From assembly GCF_000247605.1 (NCBI RefSeq), contig NC_016894.1, positions 682,001-746,000 on the forward strand: a stretch of 64,000 nt of DNA. The letters are read 5' to 3'. The notes under the pieces are model-generated. The model ran no database searches, had not been told where the DNA came from, and saw only the letters and a list, made by a program, of their open reading frames with translations. The position numbers and the translations under genes are program-made. Source of the DNA: Acetobacterium woodii DSM 1030 (lineage in GTDB: Bacteria > Bacillota > Clostridia > Eubacteriales > Eubacteriaceae). Within the stretch, counting starts at the first letter, position 1; every line of letters begins with the position of its first letter. Positions 44,161 to 54,523 of this stretch are shown piece after piece.

Positions 44161-46812
44161 ATGTTAGATAAGAAAAAAATCAAAGGTGTGATTGAAAGAC
44201 CGGAAACAGTAAATAGTGTGGAGAGTTTAAACCATCGACTTCAGGAGGTAAAAGCAGCGCAACGAAAATTTGCATCTTACACGCAGGAGCAAGTTGATGC
44301 TATTTTTCTTGCGGCAGCCACGGCGGCGACAAAAAATCGGATTCATTTAGCGAAAATGGCCGTCGGAGAGACTCGGATGGGCATTGTTGAAGATAAAGTA
44401 ATTAAAAATCATTTTGCCTCGGAATATATTTATAATGCCTATAAAGAGACCCAAACCTGTGGTATTTTAGAGGAATCACAAGCTTTTGGAATCAAGAAAA
44501 TAATTGCCCCGATCGGAGTCATTGCAGCAGTTATTCCCACGACAAATCCGACTTCGACAGCGATTTTTAAATCACTGATTGCTTTGAAAACACGAAATGG
44601 GATCATTTTTTCACCACATCCCGGAGCCCGAAATTGCACCATTGAAGCCGCGCGAATTGTTTTAAAAGCGGCGGTTGCAGCCGGCGCGCCAGAAGGGATT
44701 ATCGCCTGGATTGATGAACCTTCGGTTGAACTGTCAATGGAAATTATGAAAGCGGCAGATGTAGTGCTGGCGACCGGCGGACCGGGAATGGTGAAATCAG
44801 CTTATTCATCGGGAAAACCCGCAATTGGCGTCGGCAACGGGAATACCCCGGCGATTATAGATGCCACAGCTGATGTGTTGTTGGCAGTTAATTCGATTGT
44901 GCATTCAAAAACGTTTGACAATGGCACCATTTGTGCATCGGAACAGTCGGTCGTGATCGATACAAATGTCTATGAAAAATGTATGAAAGAATTTGTCGAG
45001 CGGGGGTGTTACCGCTTGGATGAGAAAGAAAAAGAACTCGTCAGAAAAATCATTTTAAATGCTGCCGGTAATATTAATGCCCAGATCGTTGGCCGAACCG
45101 CATATCAAATTGCCCAACTGGCAGGTTTTGAATGTCCTCAGGATACCAAAGTGCTTTTAGGCGAAGTGACGGAACTTGATGTGACGATGGAGCCATTTGC
45201 CCATGAAAAACTGTCGCCAATTTTGGCAGTATACCGCAGTAATGATTTTGAAGACGGTCTGAGAATTGCCGATCGTTTGGTAATGGACGGCGGCGTTGGA
45301 CATACCTCGGTACTATATATTGACATGGTGAAAGCACCGGATAAACTAAAAGCGTTTGAAGAAAAAATGAAGACCAGTCGAATTCTGGTCAACACGCCAG
45401 CTTCTCACGGGGGCATTGGGGATCTCTATAATTTCAAGCTGCTACCTTCATTAACGCTGGGGTGCGGAACCTGGGCAGGTAATTCAGTATCGGGAAATGT
45501 CGGCGTAAAAGAATTGTTAAATATTAAGACAGTGGCTGAAAGGCGGGAAAATATGCTTTGGTTTAGAACTCCTGAAAAAGTGTACTTTAAAAAAGGCTGC
45601 ACAAGTGTTGCGCTAGAAGAATTAAAAAGTGTTTATAAAAAGAAAAAAGCTTTTATTGTCACGGATACGTTCTTGTATAAAAGTGGTTTTACCAAATCAA
45701 TTACGGATCAATTAGATGATATGGGGATAGATCACCACACCTTCTTTGAGGTTACGCCCGATCCAACATTGGAGTGCGCTAAAACTGGCGCAGCAGCGAT
45801 TTCAGCTTTTGAACCGGATGTGATTATTGCTATTGGTGGCGGTTCGGCAATGGATGCAGCTAAAATTATGTGGATTCTTTATGAACATCCAGAGGTTGAT
45901 TTTGCCGATTTAGCGATGCGTTTTATGGATATTCGAAAAAGAGTTTATGGGTTTCCTGAAATGGGCAAAAAAGCTAGTATGGTTTGTATTGCTACTTCGT
46001 CGGGAACCGGTTCAGAGGTCACACCGTTTGCTATTATCACCGATGAAAAAACCCAAACGAAGTATTCCATCGCTGATTATTCGTTGTTGCCAACAATTGC
46101 AATCAGCGATGCCGACATGATGATGGATCAACCGAAAGGTTTGACGGCAGCATCGGGAATTGATGTCTTAACCCATGCTTTGGAGGCTTATGCATCGATG
46201 TTTGCAACGGATTATACTGATGGACTGGCATTGAAAGCTGCAAAACTGGTGTTTGACTATCTGCCAAGAGCGTACCAGTATGGACGCGATGATATGGAAG
46301 CCCGGGAAAAGATGGCGAATGCCTCAACCATTGCCGGGATTGCCTTTGCGAATGCATTTTTAGGAGTTTGCCATTCAATGGCTCATAAATTGGGGGCTCA
46401 TCACCATGTGCAACATGGTTTTGCCAATGCGTTATTAATTACCGAAGTTATGAAATATAATTCATCGGAAACGCCTAAAAAAATGGGGACATTTTCGCAA
46501 TATCAATATCCGCAAACACTACATCGTTATGCCGAGGTTGCCAATTATTTAGGTTTGCCGGGAAAAAATGATCAGGAAAAACTGGAAAGTTTGATAGCTA
46601 AAATAGAAGAATTAAAAGCCTGTATTGGGGTTCCGAAATCAATCAAAGAATTTGGTGTCGATGAACAGGAATTCCTTAATAATCTGGAGATTAAATGTGA
46701 AGAAGCGTTTGATGATCAATGTACGGGAACAAATCCAAGATACCCATTAATGAGCGAAATTAAAGAAATGTATTTAAATGCTTATTACGGTAAAGAATCT
46801 AAGTGGTATTGA
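44161..46812 (+). CDS. adhE: Bifunctional acetaldehyde-CoA/alcohol dehydrogenase AdhE
   Basis: 883 residues, the usual AdhE length. Residues 1-440: CoA-acylating aldehyde dehydrogenase with the catalytic Cys in NGTICASEQS and PTTNPTSTAIFK. Residues 450-883: Fe-alcohol dehydrogenase with GGGSAMDAAK, SSGTGSEVTPFAIITD, GIDVLTHALEAYAS and CHSMAHKLGAHHHVQHGFAN. Reduces acetyl-CoA to ethanol using two NADH. GAAGGAG lies before the ATG. It forms long filaments (spirosomes) in other bacteria. Confidence 0.97.
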   Translation: MLDKKKIKGVIERPETVNSVESLNHRLQEVKAAQRKFASYTQEQVDAIFLAAATAATKNRIHLAKMAVGETRMGIVEDKVIKNHFASEYIYNAYKETQTCGILEESQAFGIKKIIAPIGVIAAVIPTTNPTSTAIFKSLIALKTRNGIIFSPHPGARNCTIEAARIVLKAAVAAGAPEGIIAWIDEPSVELSMEIMKAADVVLATGGPGMVKSAYSSGKPAIGVGNGNTPAIIDATADVLLAVNSIVHSKTFDNGTICASEQSVVIDTNVYEKCMKEFVERGCYRLDEKEKELVRKIILNAAGNINAQIVGRTAYQIAQLAGFECPQDTKVLLGEVTELDVTMEPFAHEKLSPILAVYRSNDFEDGLRIADRLVMDGGVGHTSVLYIDMVKAPDKLKAFEEKMKTSRILVNTPASHGGIGDLYNFKLLPSLTLGCGTWAGNSVSGNVGVKELLNIKTVAERRENMLWFRTPEKVYFKKGCTSVALEELKSVYKKKKAFIVTDTFLYKSGFTKSITDQLDDMGIDHHTFFEVTPDPTLECAKTGAAAISAFEPDVIIAIGGGSAMDAAKIMWILYEHPEVDFADLAMRFMDIRKRVYGFPEMGKKASMVCIATSSGTGSEVTPFAIITDEKTQTKYSIADYSLLPTIAISDADMMMDQPKGLTAASGIDVLTHALEAYASMFATDYTDGLALKAAKLVFDYLPRAYQYGRDDMEAREKMANASTIAGIAFANAFLGVCHSMAHKLGAHHHVQHGFANALLITEVMKYNSSETPKKMGTFSQYQYPQTLHRYAEVANYLGLPGKNDQEKLESLIAKIEELKACIGVPKSIKEFGVDEQEFLNNLEIKCEEAFDDQCTGTNPRYPLMSEIKEMYLNAYYGKESKWY

Positions 46813-46879
46813 TTGTAAATTGAAACGGTTAGAATGATAAGTAAAAAGATAAAATAAGATGATTAAACCCCTATCGATC

Positions 46880-46911
46880 CCCCCTCAGGTTTTAAAATAA
46901 ATCTGAGGGGG
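46880..46911. terminator. Inverted repeat after adhE
   Basis: CCCCCTCAG (46880-46888) pairs with CTGAGGGGG (46903-46911). No T run follows, so termination here may be inefficient. Confidence 0.5.
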
Positions 46912-46933
46912 AATTAGCGTGGCGAGCTGGGTC

Positions 46934-46962
46934 TTGACAAAAATAAAAATAAAGGCTATACT
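46934..46962 (+). promoter_or_regulatory. Promoter of the T-box leader
   Basis: TTGACA (46934-46939), 17-base spacer, TATACT (46957-46962). Confidence 0.8.
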
Positions 46963-46968
46963 CAGAAA

Positions 46969-47260
46969 AATAAACCAGTGAAGATGGAGTAAAACCAGTA
47001 GCGCCTTTAAAGAGAGTTGGAGATGGTGGAAACCCGACAAAAAGCGGATTGGAAAATGGGCATCGGAGGGTGTGCGGAAAAGGGTTGACCTGAGTATAAC
47101 ACAACGTTTCACCAGCGTTATCGGGTGGCAGATGTGATAGCATCTGGTTGATTAAAGAGCGCGTCAAACAGAAAATAAGTTTGGCGAATTAAGGTGGCAC
47201 CGTGGGTTATTTTGACTCATCCTTTTATTGCGATAGGCAATAAAGCGATGGGTCTTTTTT
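46969..47260 (+). ncRNA. T-box riboswitch, candidate Trp specifier
   Basis: Stem I shows GATGG-AGTA on the 5' side, AGAGAG...GGTGGAAACCC in the distal loop, and GAAAATGGGCATCGGAG on the 3' side, where UGG (47057-47059) sits in the specifier position. Stem III is CGTCAAAC/GTTTGGCG. The T-box sequence AAGGTGGCACCGTGG is at 47191-47205. The terminator (GACTCATC.../...GATGGGTC, then T6) is at 47214-47260. Uncharged tRNA, probably tRNA-Trp, would allow read-through into the arylacetate-CoA ligase gene. Confidence 0.9.
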
Positions 47261-47285
47261 AATTTAAAGAAAGAGGAAAAAGTGT

Positions 47286-48515
47286 ATGGAAACATTTAAT
47301 CATTTAAAAAATTTGATCAAACGATTAGAGCAAAAAAGTCCCTTTTATCAATCACGTTTTAAAGAAGTGGGGATTCAGGCCGAAGATATAAAAACCATGA
47401 ACGATTTTGAAAAACTTCCTTTTACCGATAAAGCGGATTTGCGCAAAGCCTATCCATTGGGGTTGCAGGCAGTTCCCGATAGTGAAGTGGTGCGGATTCA
47501 TTCGTCATCGGGAACAACCGGACAACCGGTAATTATTCCTTATACGGCCAATGATGTCGCAGATTGGGCGGAAATGTTTAGCCGCTGTTATGTCTATGCC
47601 GGGATGACCAACCAAGATCGGATTCAGATTACGCCGGGATATGGCCTCTGGACAGCCGGGATCGGATTTCAGGCAGGCGCTGAAAAAATGGGGGCGATGG
47701 CAATTCCGATGGGACCCGGAAATACCCAAAAACAACTAAAAATGTTGGTCGATTTAAAATCGACAGTATTGGCATCAACTTCTTCATATGCGTTGCTTTT
47801 AGCGGAAGAGGTAGCAAACCAGAATCTGGGGGAGCAGCTCTTTTTAAAAAAGGGGATTATCGGTTCGGAACGGTGGGGTGACAAAATGAGAAGCCGGATT
47901 GGTGAAGAATTGGGAATTGAACTTTTTGATATCTATGGATTGACTGAAATTTATGGTCCGGGGATCTCAATTGATTGTGGTGAACACAACGGACTTCATT
48001 ATTGGTCAGATTATTTGTATTTTGAGATTATCGATCAAAAAACGCTAAAGCCGGTTCCGCCGGGAGAATATGGGGAACTGGTAATTACCACCTTTAAAAA
48101 GGAAGGGGCACCGTTACTGCGTTATCGGACCCATGACATCACCCGTTTTCTTCCCGGCCCTTGTCCGTGCGGTTCGGTTCATCCGCGGCATGACCGGATT
48201 GTTGGACGAACCGATGATATGGTTAAAGTCAAAGGGGTTAACATTTATCCCGGACAGATTGATGAAGTCTTAAAAACGGTGGCTGGTGTCAGCAGTGAAT
48301 ACCACGTAACAGTAGCTCATCAGGATGGTAAAGATTGTGTCCGACTGGCCTTTGAAATATTAAATAATGTTGATAAACAAGCGGTTGAAGCGGAGGTGCA
48401 ACGGCAATTTAAATCGCGGGTGGGTTTAAATATTATTCCGACTGCCAGTCCGATGGGTTCCTTGCCAAGATCCGAAAAAAAGAGTGTTCGGATTGTTGAT
48501 CAACGTTTTAGTTAA
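47286..48515 (+). CDS. paaK: Phenylacetate-CoA ligase-like (aryl-acid:CoA ligase, PaaK family)
   Basis: 409 residues of the ANL adenylating family, PaaK branch: HSSSGTTGQPVIIPYT (P-loop-like), YGLTEIYGPGISIDC, RTDDMVKVKGVNIYPGQ and PRSEKKSVRI near the end. Activates aryl-acetic acids with ATP and CoA. Because a T-box with a probable Trp codon controls it, it may serve amino acid synthesis from scavenged aryl-acetate through reversal of indolepyruvate:ferredoxin oxidoreductase, rather than breakdown. That oxidoreductase is not visible in the window. Confidence 0.88.
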   Translation: METFNHLKNLIKRLEQKSPFYQSRFKEVGIQAEDIKTMNDFEKLPFTDKADLRKAYPLGLQAVPDSEVVRIHSSSGTTGQPVIIPYTANDVADWAEMFSRCYVYAGMTNQDRIQITPGYGLWTAGIGFQAGAEKMGAMAIPMGPGNTQKQLKMLVDLKSTVLASTSSYALLLAEEVANQNLGEQLFLKKGIIGSERWGDKMRSRIGEELGIELFDIYGLTEIYGPGISIDCGEHNGLHYWSDYLYFEIIDQKTLKPVPPGEYGELVITTFKKEGAPLLRYRTHDITRFLPGPCPCGSVHPRHDRIVGRTDDMVKVKGVNIYPGQIDEVLKTVAGVSSEYHVTVAHQDGKDCVRLAFEILNNVDKQAVEAEVQRQFKSRVGLNIIPTASPMGSLPRSEKKSVRIVDQRFS

Positions 48516-48578
48516 GATTGAAATTAAATAAGGGTGATAGAGATGTAAACAGTATTGGCAAAATTTTACACTGAAAAA

Positions 48579-48607
48579 TTGATTTTTTATTCTGGATTGG
48601 TTATAAT
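48579..48607 (+). promoter_or_regulatory. Promoter of the DUF6440-like gene
   Basis: TTGATT (48579-48584), 17-base spacer, TATAAT (48602-48607). Confidence 0.75.
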
Positions 48608-48647
48608 AAAATAAGTCTACCTGATTTAAGAGGAGAAAAGGATAATA

Positions 48648-48842
48648 ATGAAAACAAAAAAGCCCAAGAAAAACAGATTTAAAATCGTACTTAACGAACC
48701 AACCGGAGAGTCGTCCGGATGTAAAATTATTGAAGATACTGAAACCGGAATCAACTATTTATACCATTTTGATGAAGCGGGCGGAGGACTCACTGTGCTC
48801 ATTGATGAAGAAGGTGAACCTTTAATTGCCCCTGAAAAATAA
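48648..48842 (+). CDS. Small DUF6440-like protein
   Basis: 64 residues: a lysine-rich head, then IIEDTETGINYLYHFDEAGGGLTVLIDEEGEP, which matches the short DUF6440 layout (a V-D-x-E-T-G-V-x-Y-L...GGGLT-x-L-x-D motif). Likely a small beta-rich cytoplasmic protein; function unknown. Strong own promoter and terminator, so monocistronic. Confidence 0.8.
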   Translation: MKTKKPKKNRFKIVLNEPTGESSGCKIIEDTETGINYLYHFDEAGGGLTVLIDEEGEPLIAPEK

Positions 48843-48852
48843 ATCAAACTGT

Positions 48853-48886
48853 GCCCTGAAAGAGCTTTTCTTTTCAGGGTTTTTAT
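48853..48886 (+). terminator. Terminator
   Basis: CCCTGAAA...TTTCAGGG hairpin followed by TTTTTAT. Confidence 0.82.
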
Positions 48887-48919
48887 TTTTGGGCCGCAAA
48901 GTTTATTTACATAAATTAG

Positions 48920-50257
<1,338 letters not shown>

Positions 50258-50290
50258 GAAGTCTAAACAAAAAAATAAGGAAGTGAAATT

Positions 50291-51724
50291 ATGTATTTGA
50301 AAGGTCTGGGAATTGCCTGTCATCCACCGGTGTTAATACCGGAGGTGGGAGAAGGCAGAGAAAATGAAGCACAAAAAACCATTCGGGGATTAAGAGATTT
50401 GGCCATGAAAGTTGCTGAGATCAAACCGCAGGTAATTGTTTGTATTACACCTCATGGCAATGTTTTTCGAGATGGCGTTGCGGTTGTTTACGAAAACCGC
50501 TTGCAGGGTGATTTGGAAAATTTTGGTCATCCTGAAATTAGGATGGAAAAAGAATGTGATATGGGACTTTTAGATGAACTAAATATCGGGTTTGGAAAAA
50601 ATCAGTGCCATACGATTTTTTTAAATCAAAAAATTGCTGATGAATATAAAATAGAGCTGAATATTGACCATGGGTTATTGATACCGCTTTATTTTATTGA
50701 AAAATATTATCGCAGTTATAAAATAGTTCATATAACTATCGGCGAACTGAGTTTAATTGAACTCTATCGAATGGGAAAAGTTATTCGTGAAGCAGTTGAA
50801 GCAAATGGCAAAGACGCAATGATATTGGCTTCAGCCGATCTTTCCCATTGTCTTAAAGATGAAGGGCCGTATGCATTTAATCCAATGGGACCACTTTTTG
50901 ATGAAAATATTGTCAGTGGAATCAAAGATAAGAATTACTATTCCATTTTGACCATTCCCCACCAGGTCTATGAACCAGCCGGACAATGTGGCTTAAGACC
51001 GATTATTATGGGATTAGGCGCCACTGATGGTTTGGCGACCGAAGCGGCGGTATTTTCTTATGAAGGGCCTTTTGGGGTGGGTTATATGTCGGCGTTTATC
51101 GATCTTCAGGATGAAAAAATTCCCAGTCTTTTAGATCGTTATGAAAAAGATAAAATGTTAAACTATAAAGAACGACGATTAAATGAAAGTTCTTATGTCG
51201 CGCTGGCCAGAGCAACGATTAATACCTGGGTTCAACGGGGCCGAAAATTAAACTTTGATTATTACCAGGAGCAGGTCGAGTTGCCGGCCGATGAACTTGA
51301 GGCGCTGCTTAACACGCAGGCGGGGGTCTTTGTTTCGTTGCATAAACAAGGGGAATTAAGAGGTTGCATCGGAACGACCGGACCGGTTACGGAAAATCTT
51401 GCACAGGAGATTATCCGAAATGCCATTGAGGCAGCAACCTATGATCCGCGATTTATGCCGGTCGAAGAACCCGAACTGATGGATCTGGAAATTAAGGTTG
51501 ATGTGTTGGGAATCCCCGAACCAGTCACTGATGTGGCGGAACTGGATGCGAAAAAGTATGGCGTTATTGTTGAGAAGGACTTGCACCGGGGGTTATTGTT
51601 GCCCGATTTGGAAGGAGTAAATACGCCGGCAGAACAAATTGCGATTGCCAAGCAAAAAGCCGGTATCCTTGAAAGCGAAACCGATATTGTTTTGCAACGC
51701 TTTCAAGTTATCCGTTATCAATAA
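50291..51724 (+). CDS. Memo-AMMECR1 fusion protein (AmmeMemoRadiSam B + A)
   Basis: 477 residues. The N-terminal half (1-260) is a Memo/LigB-like domain (ACHPPVLIP, PHGNVFRDG, SADLSHCLKD); the C-terminal half (about 290-477) is an AMMECR1 domain with LRGCIGTTGP and PRFMPVEEPELMDLEIKVDVL. In the AmmeMemoRadiSam system these two plus a radical SAM enzyme act together, their chemistry being unsettled. Here the two are fused in B-A order, and no radical SAM gene adjoins, so the third component must be elsewhere or absent. Confidence 0.9.
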   Translation: MYLKGLGIACHPPVLIPEVGEGRENEAQKTIRGLRDLAMKVAEIKPQVIVCITPHGNVFRDGVAVVYENRLQGDLENFGHPEIRMEKECDMGLLDELNIGFGKNQCHTIFLNQKIADEYKIELNIDHGLLIPLYFIEKYYRSYKIVHITIGELSLIELYRMGKVIREAVEANGKDAMILASADLSHCLKDEGPYAFNPMGPLFDENIVSGIKDKNYYSILTIPHQVYEPAGQCGLRPIIMGLGATDGLATEAAVFSYEGPFGVGYMSAFIDLQDEKIPSLLDRYEKDKMLNYKERRLNESSYVALARATINTWVQRGRKLNFDYYQEQVELPADELEALLNTQAGVFVSLHKQGELRGCIGTTGPVTENLAQEIIRNAIEAATYDPRFMPVEEPELMDLEIKVDVLGIPEPVTDVAELDAKKYGVIVEKDLHRGLLLPDLEGVNTPAEQIAIAKQKAGILESETDIVLQRFQVIRYQ

Positions 51725-51727
51725 AGA

Positions 51728-52828
51728 TTAAAAATTGTCCAAAAGTTTAAGCAGCTTGGAAAAAGCAACCGGAAGGGCGAGCTCATCAACCTGAGCCAAG
51801 CTTTTAAAGGTGCTTTGATCGGGAGGCTGATTGGCAGTGAGATAGCCGGCATTTGTTTCACAGACGCTCAAATCAAGATTAAAACCGTAAACGCTCATTT
51901 CCCATATGACATGGGAGAAAACATGACGACTGGTCCCGATTAAAACCGGTTCGCCTAGCTGGGAGAAACTTTCTTCCAGCTTTTTTTTAATAGCCTGACT
52001 GTTTTTGGCAGCTGCTTCGGTGATCGGAAAAGACCACATACCGGATAATAAACCGGCGTCGGGGCGTCGGATAAAAAATAAAGCGCCGTTTTGTTTAACA
52101 ATGCCGACTTCCATTTTTTTAGTGACTTGTTTCTGCTTTTTCTTTTTTACCGGGATCAGGGCCGTGGTTCCGGCGATAAAACTTTGACAGCCATCACGAA
52201 TTGGACAAAGGAGACATTTGGGGTTTTGCGGGGTACAAATCATTGCACCTAACTCCATAAGGCCTTCATTAAAGTCACCGACGGCTTGCGGTAAGATGGT
52301 TTCAAGCCACTGGGTTATGCGTTTTTTTGTTTTAGCATCACCAATATCATCATAACTATTGCAATAACGGCTGATTACCCGAAGGACATTCCCGTCAACG
52401 GCACAAACCTTTTCATTAAAGGCAATGCTGGCAATAGCGCCGCCAGTGTAAGGGCCGATTCCGGGTAGTTTGATCAGTTCAGTAAAAGTATCGGGCATTA
52501 AGCCGTTATAGTCAGAGACAATTAATCGGGCGGCCTGATGCAGATTTCGGGCGCGGGAGTAATAACCCAGACCTTCCCAGGCTTTGATCACTTCATCTTC
52601 GGAAGCTAAGGTGAGCGAAAAAACATTGGGGAATTGTTTAATAAATCGATAATAATAGGGTATTAATGTATCAATCTGAGTTTGTTGGGCCATTATTTCG
52701 GAGATCCAGATAGAATAAGGGTCTTTCGTTTGACGAAAGGGCAGATCACGTTTGGCTTGTTTAAACCAGAGCGGTAAATTCACTTGTAATATTTTAATAA
52801 TCAGATATTCTTTTTTTGTATCCAGCAT
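51728..52828 (-). CDS. mutY: A/G-specific adenine glycosylase MutY
   Basis: 366 residues. Removes adenine mispaired with 8-oxoguanine or guanine. EIMAQQTQIDTLIPYYYRF, the HhH GIGPYTGGAIASIAF with catalytic Asp in VDGNVLR, and the 4Fe-4S C-x6-C-x2-C-x5-C motif CTPQNPKCLLCPIRDGC are all present, as is a C-terminal NUDIX-like domain for 8-oxoG recognition (about 230-366). ATG 52828 is chosen with GGAGAAC upstream. Confidence 0.95.
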   Translation of the reverse strand: MLDTKKEYLIIKILQVNLPLWFKQAKRDLPFRQTKDPYSIWISEIMAQQTQIDTLIPYYYRFIKQFPNVFSLTLASEDEVIKAWEGLGYYSRARNLHQAARLIVSDYNGLMPDTFTELIKLPGIGPYTGGAIASIAFNEKVCAVDGNVLRVISRYCNSYDDIGDAKTKKRITQWLETILPQAVGDFNEGLMELGAMICTPQNPKCLLCPIRDGCQSFIAGTTALIPVKKKKQKQVTKKMEVGIVKQNGALFFIRRPDAGLLSGMWSFPITEAAAKNSQAIKKKLEESFSQLGEPVLIGTSRHVFSHVIWEMSVYGFNLDLSVCETNAGYLTANQPPDQSTFKSLAQVDELALPVAFSKLLKLLDNF

Positions 52829-53037
52829 AAGTTCTCCGTTCGTTAAATTTGATCGCCGATAAGCACAAGATGTAGTATAGAATAGTTTCCTAAAAACTAG
52901 CTTATGAGCCCCCAAATGATAAAAAAACAGCTCGGCAAAAATTTGCATGTTCCCCCATTATGGCGTTGGAATGGGATAAAAGACGGTTTGTAATTGGGAT
53001 GGAGTCACCATTTGGACCCGCAAAGGCCACAAAAAAC

Positions 53038-53066
53038 TTGACATCAAATGGGTTGGGTGGTAAACT
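53038..53066 (+). promoter_or_regulatory. Promoter of the G5/3D protein gene
   Basis: TTGACA (53038-53043), 17-base spacer, TAAACT (53061-53066). I looked for a cyclic-di-AMP (ydaO) riboswitch in 52829-53127 and saw none. Confidence 0.6.
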
Positions 53067-53127
53067 TACTGTAACAAACGTGTAACTTTTATTTATGCAA
53101 TTTTGACAAAATGAAAGGTATTATTAT

Positions 53128-54204
53128 ATGAATAGAGAGAGAGAAACAGTTGGTTTCCTCAAGCGATATCCCGGCGTCAGGATTGGAATTATTGCCTTAA
53201 TTCTGCTTCTGGTCGTGGGTGTTTCCAGTGCTTTTACCGTTGAAAAAGAAGTTCAGGTTAACTTCGAAGGCAAGGTATACACGGCTAGAGGAAAACTACT
53301 CGAATCCCTAGAGGAAGTTCTGATTGCAAATGATCTTCCCGTAAGTGATGAATATAAATATAGCGCTCCTTTAAATACTTTATTTAAGGATATTGTCGAT
53401 GTTGAAATTGAAAAGAAGCTATCAGGAAATATTTTGGTTGACGGAAAAACCATTACTTACTTATCAGGAGCAGCGACCGTTGGTGATGTGCTCGAAGAGA
53501 ATGGGGTAAAACCCGATGAGGATGATAAGGTTGAGCCAGGAGAGAATACGCCGTTAACAGCCAAAACGGGAGATATTAAAGTAACGCGGATATCTTATGT
53601 TGAATCGAGCGGCATCAAAGATATTGCGATGAAGGCAACTATTTCCGAAAATCCTGATTTGCCATCGGGAACCCGGGTTGTCGTTCAGGTCGGACAAAGT
53701 GGAAAAGCGAACATGAAAGAACGGATTCGCTACGAAAATGGGATTGAAGTTAGTCGGGAAGTAATAACCAGTGAGGTAATTATGCCCGCAGTTGAAGAAA
53801 TTATTGAAGTAGGGCCATCAACTACCGTTACAATGCCAGATGCCGTCAAGGTATCATCGGTTAGTGGGAGTGTTAATGTCGAAAAAAATGCTCCAAGCAG
53901 TGGCAGTGAAACAACAAAACAGGACGATGGTTTTAAAGGCAGTATGGTTGTTAGCGCAACAGCTTATACAGCCACTGGAAACACGACTGCTTGTGGAACC
54001 GTTCCGCAGGAAGGGCGAACCATTGCAACATGGGGTGGTATTCCTTTCGGGACTAAAGTTTATATACCAGCACTTGGCGGGGTTTATACCGTCGAAGATC
54101 GCGGCGGAGCCGTGGGTTATGGAATTATTGATATTTTTATGGATACTGAAGAAGAGTGTCTCGCTTGGGGAAGACAAAACATTGAAATATATTTTGTAGA
54201 ATAA
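53128..54204 (+). CDS. DUF348/G5/3D-domain cell-wall protein
   Basis: 358 residues. A membrane anchor (about 20-38) is followed by two DUF348 repeats (VEKEVQVNFEGKVYTARGKL; ILVDGKTITYLSGAATV), a G5 domain (about 150-230: MKERIRYENGIEVSREV), a Ser-rich linker and a C-terminal 3D domain (SATAYTATG, then VEDRGGAVGYGIIDIFM), with the three conserved Asp. This matches the YabE/Rpf-like muralytic proteins of Firmicutes, which cleave peptidoglycan. Two Cys in the 3D domain may form a disulfide. Confidence 0.92.
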   Translation: MNRERETVGFLKRYPGVRIGIIALILLLVVGVSSAFTVEKEVQVNFEGKVYTARGKLLESLEEVLIANDLPVSDEYKYSAPLNTLFKDIVDVEIEKKLSGNILVDGKTITYLSGAATVGDVLEENGVKPDEDDKVEPGENTPLTAKTGDIKVTRISYVESSGIKDIAMKATISENPDLPSGTRVVVQVGQSGKANMKERIRYENGIEVSREVITSEVIMPAVEEIIEVGPSTTVTMPDAVKVSSVSGSVNVEKNAPSSGSETTKQDDGFKGSMVVSATAYTATGNTTACGTVPQEGRTIATWGGIPFGTKVYIPALGGVYTVEDRGGAVGYGIIDIFMDTEEECLAWGRQNIEIYFVE

Positions 54205-54207
54205 ATC

Positions 54208-54239
54208 AAAAACGATGGATGAAAATTCATCGTTTTTTT
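54208..54239 (+). terminator. Terminator after the 3D-domain protein gene
   Basis: AAACGATG...CATCGTTT followed by TTTTT. A further dyad (AAAATAACG/CGTTATTTT, 54274-54311) of unknown role follows. Confidence 0.8.
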
Positions 54240-54438
54240 CTTTCACAATTTTAGAAAAAAAGGTTTTGAAAACAAAATAACGTTGTAACCAATTATCGAT
54301 AGCGTTATTTTGACCGAATGATGTTTTTAAATTAATGGCACAAAACGGTTATGGTGGCATTAAAAGATAAGATTGCGTTTACATAAGATAGTGAAGAGAG
54401 GATGTATTTAGAAAAAACATGATTCTTAAAAAATACCC

Positions 54439-54468
54439 TTGTATTTTGTATACAAAGATTGTTATACT
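54439..54468 (+). promoter_or_regulatory. Candidate ilvE promoter
   Basis: TTGTAT (54439-54444), 18-base spacer, TATACT (54463-54468). No T-box or leucine leader is evident. Confidence 0.55.
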
Positions 54469-54523
54469 AATCTTATGAAACAAAATAGCCCTTGTTATGA
54501 TGCTATGGATATCGGAGGAAAAC

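Noticed and set aside
46957-47098. TATACTCAG/CTGAGTATA as the base of T-box stem I
   Set aside because: The left half is the -10 box of the only good promoter and would not be transcribed; a more standard stem I is found inside it.
52829-53127. Cyclic-di-AMP (ydaO) riboswitch before the G5/3D gene
   Set aside because: Such genes often have one, but the leader after the promoter is only about 55 bases and lacks the conserved core.
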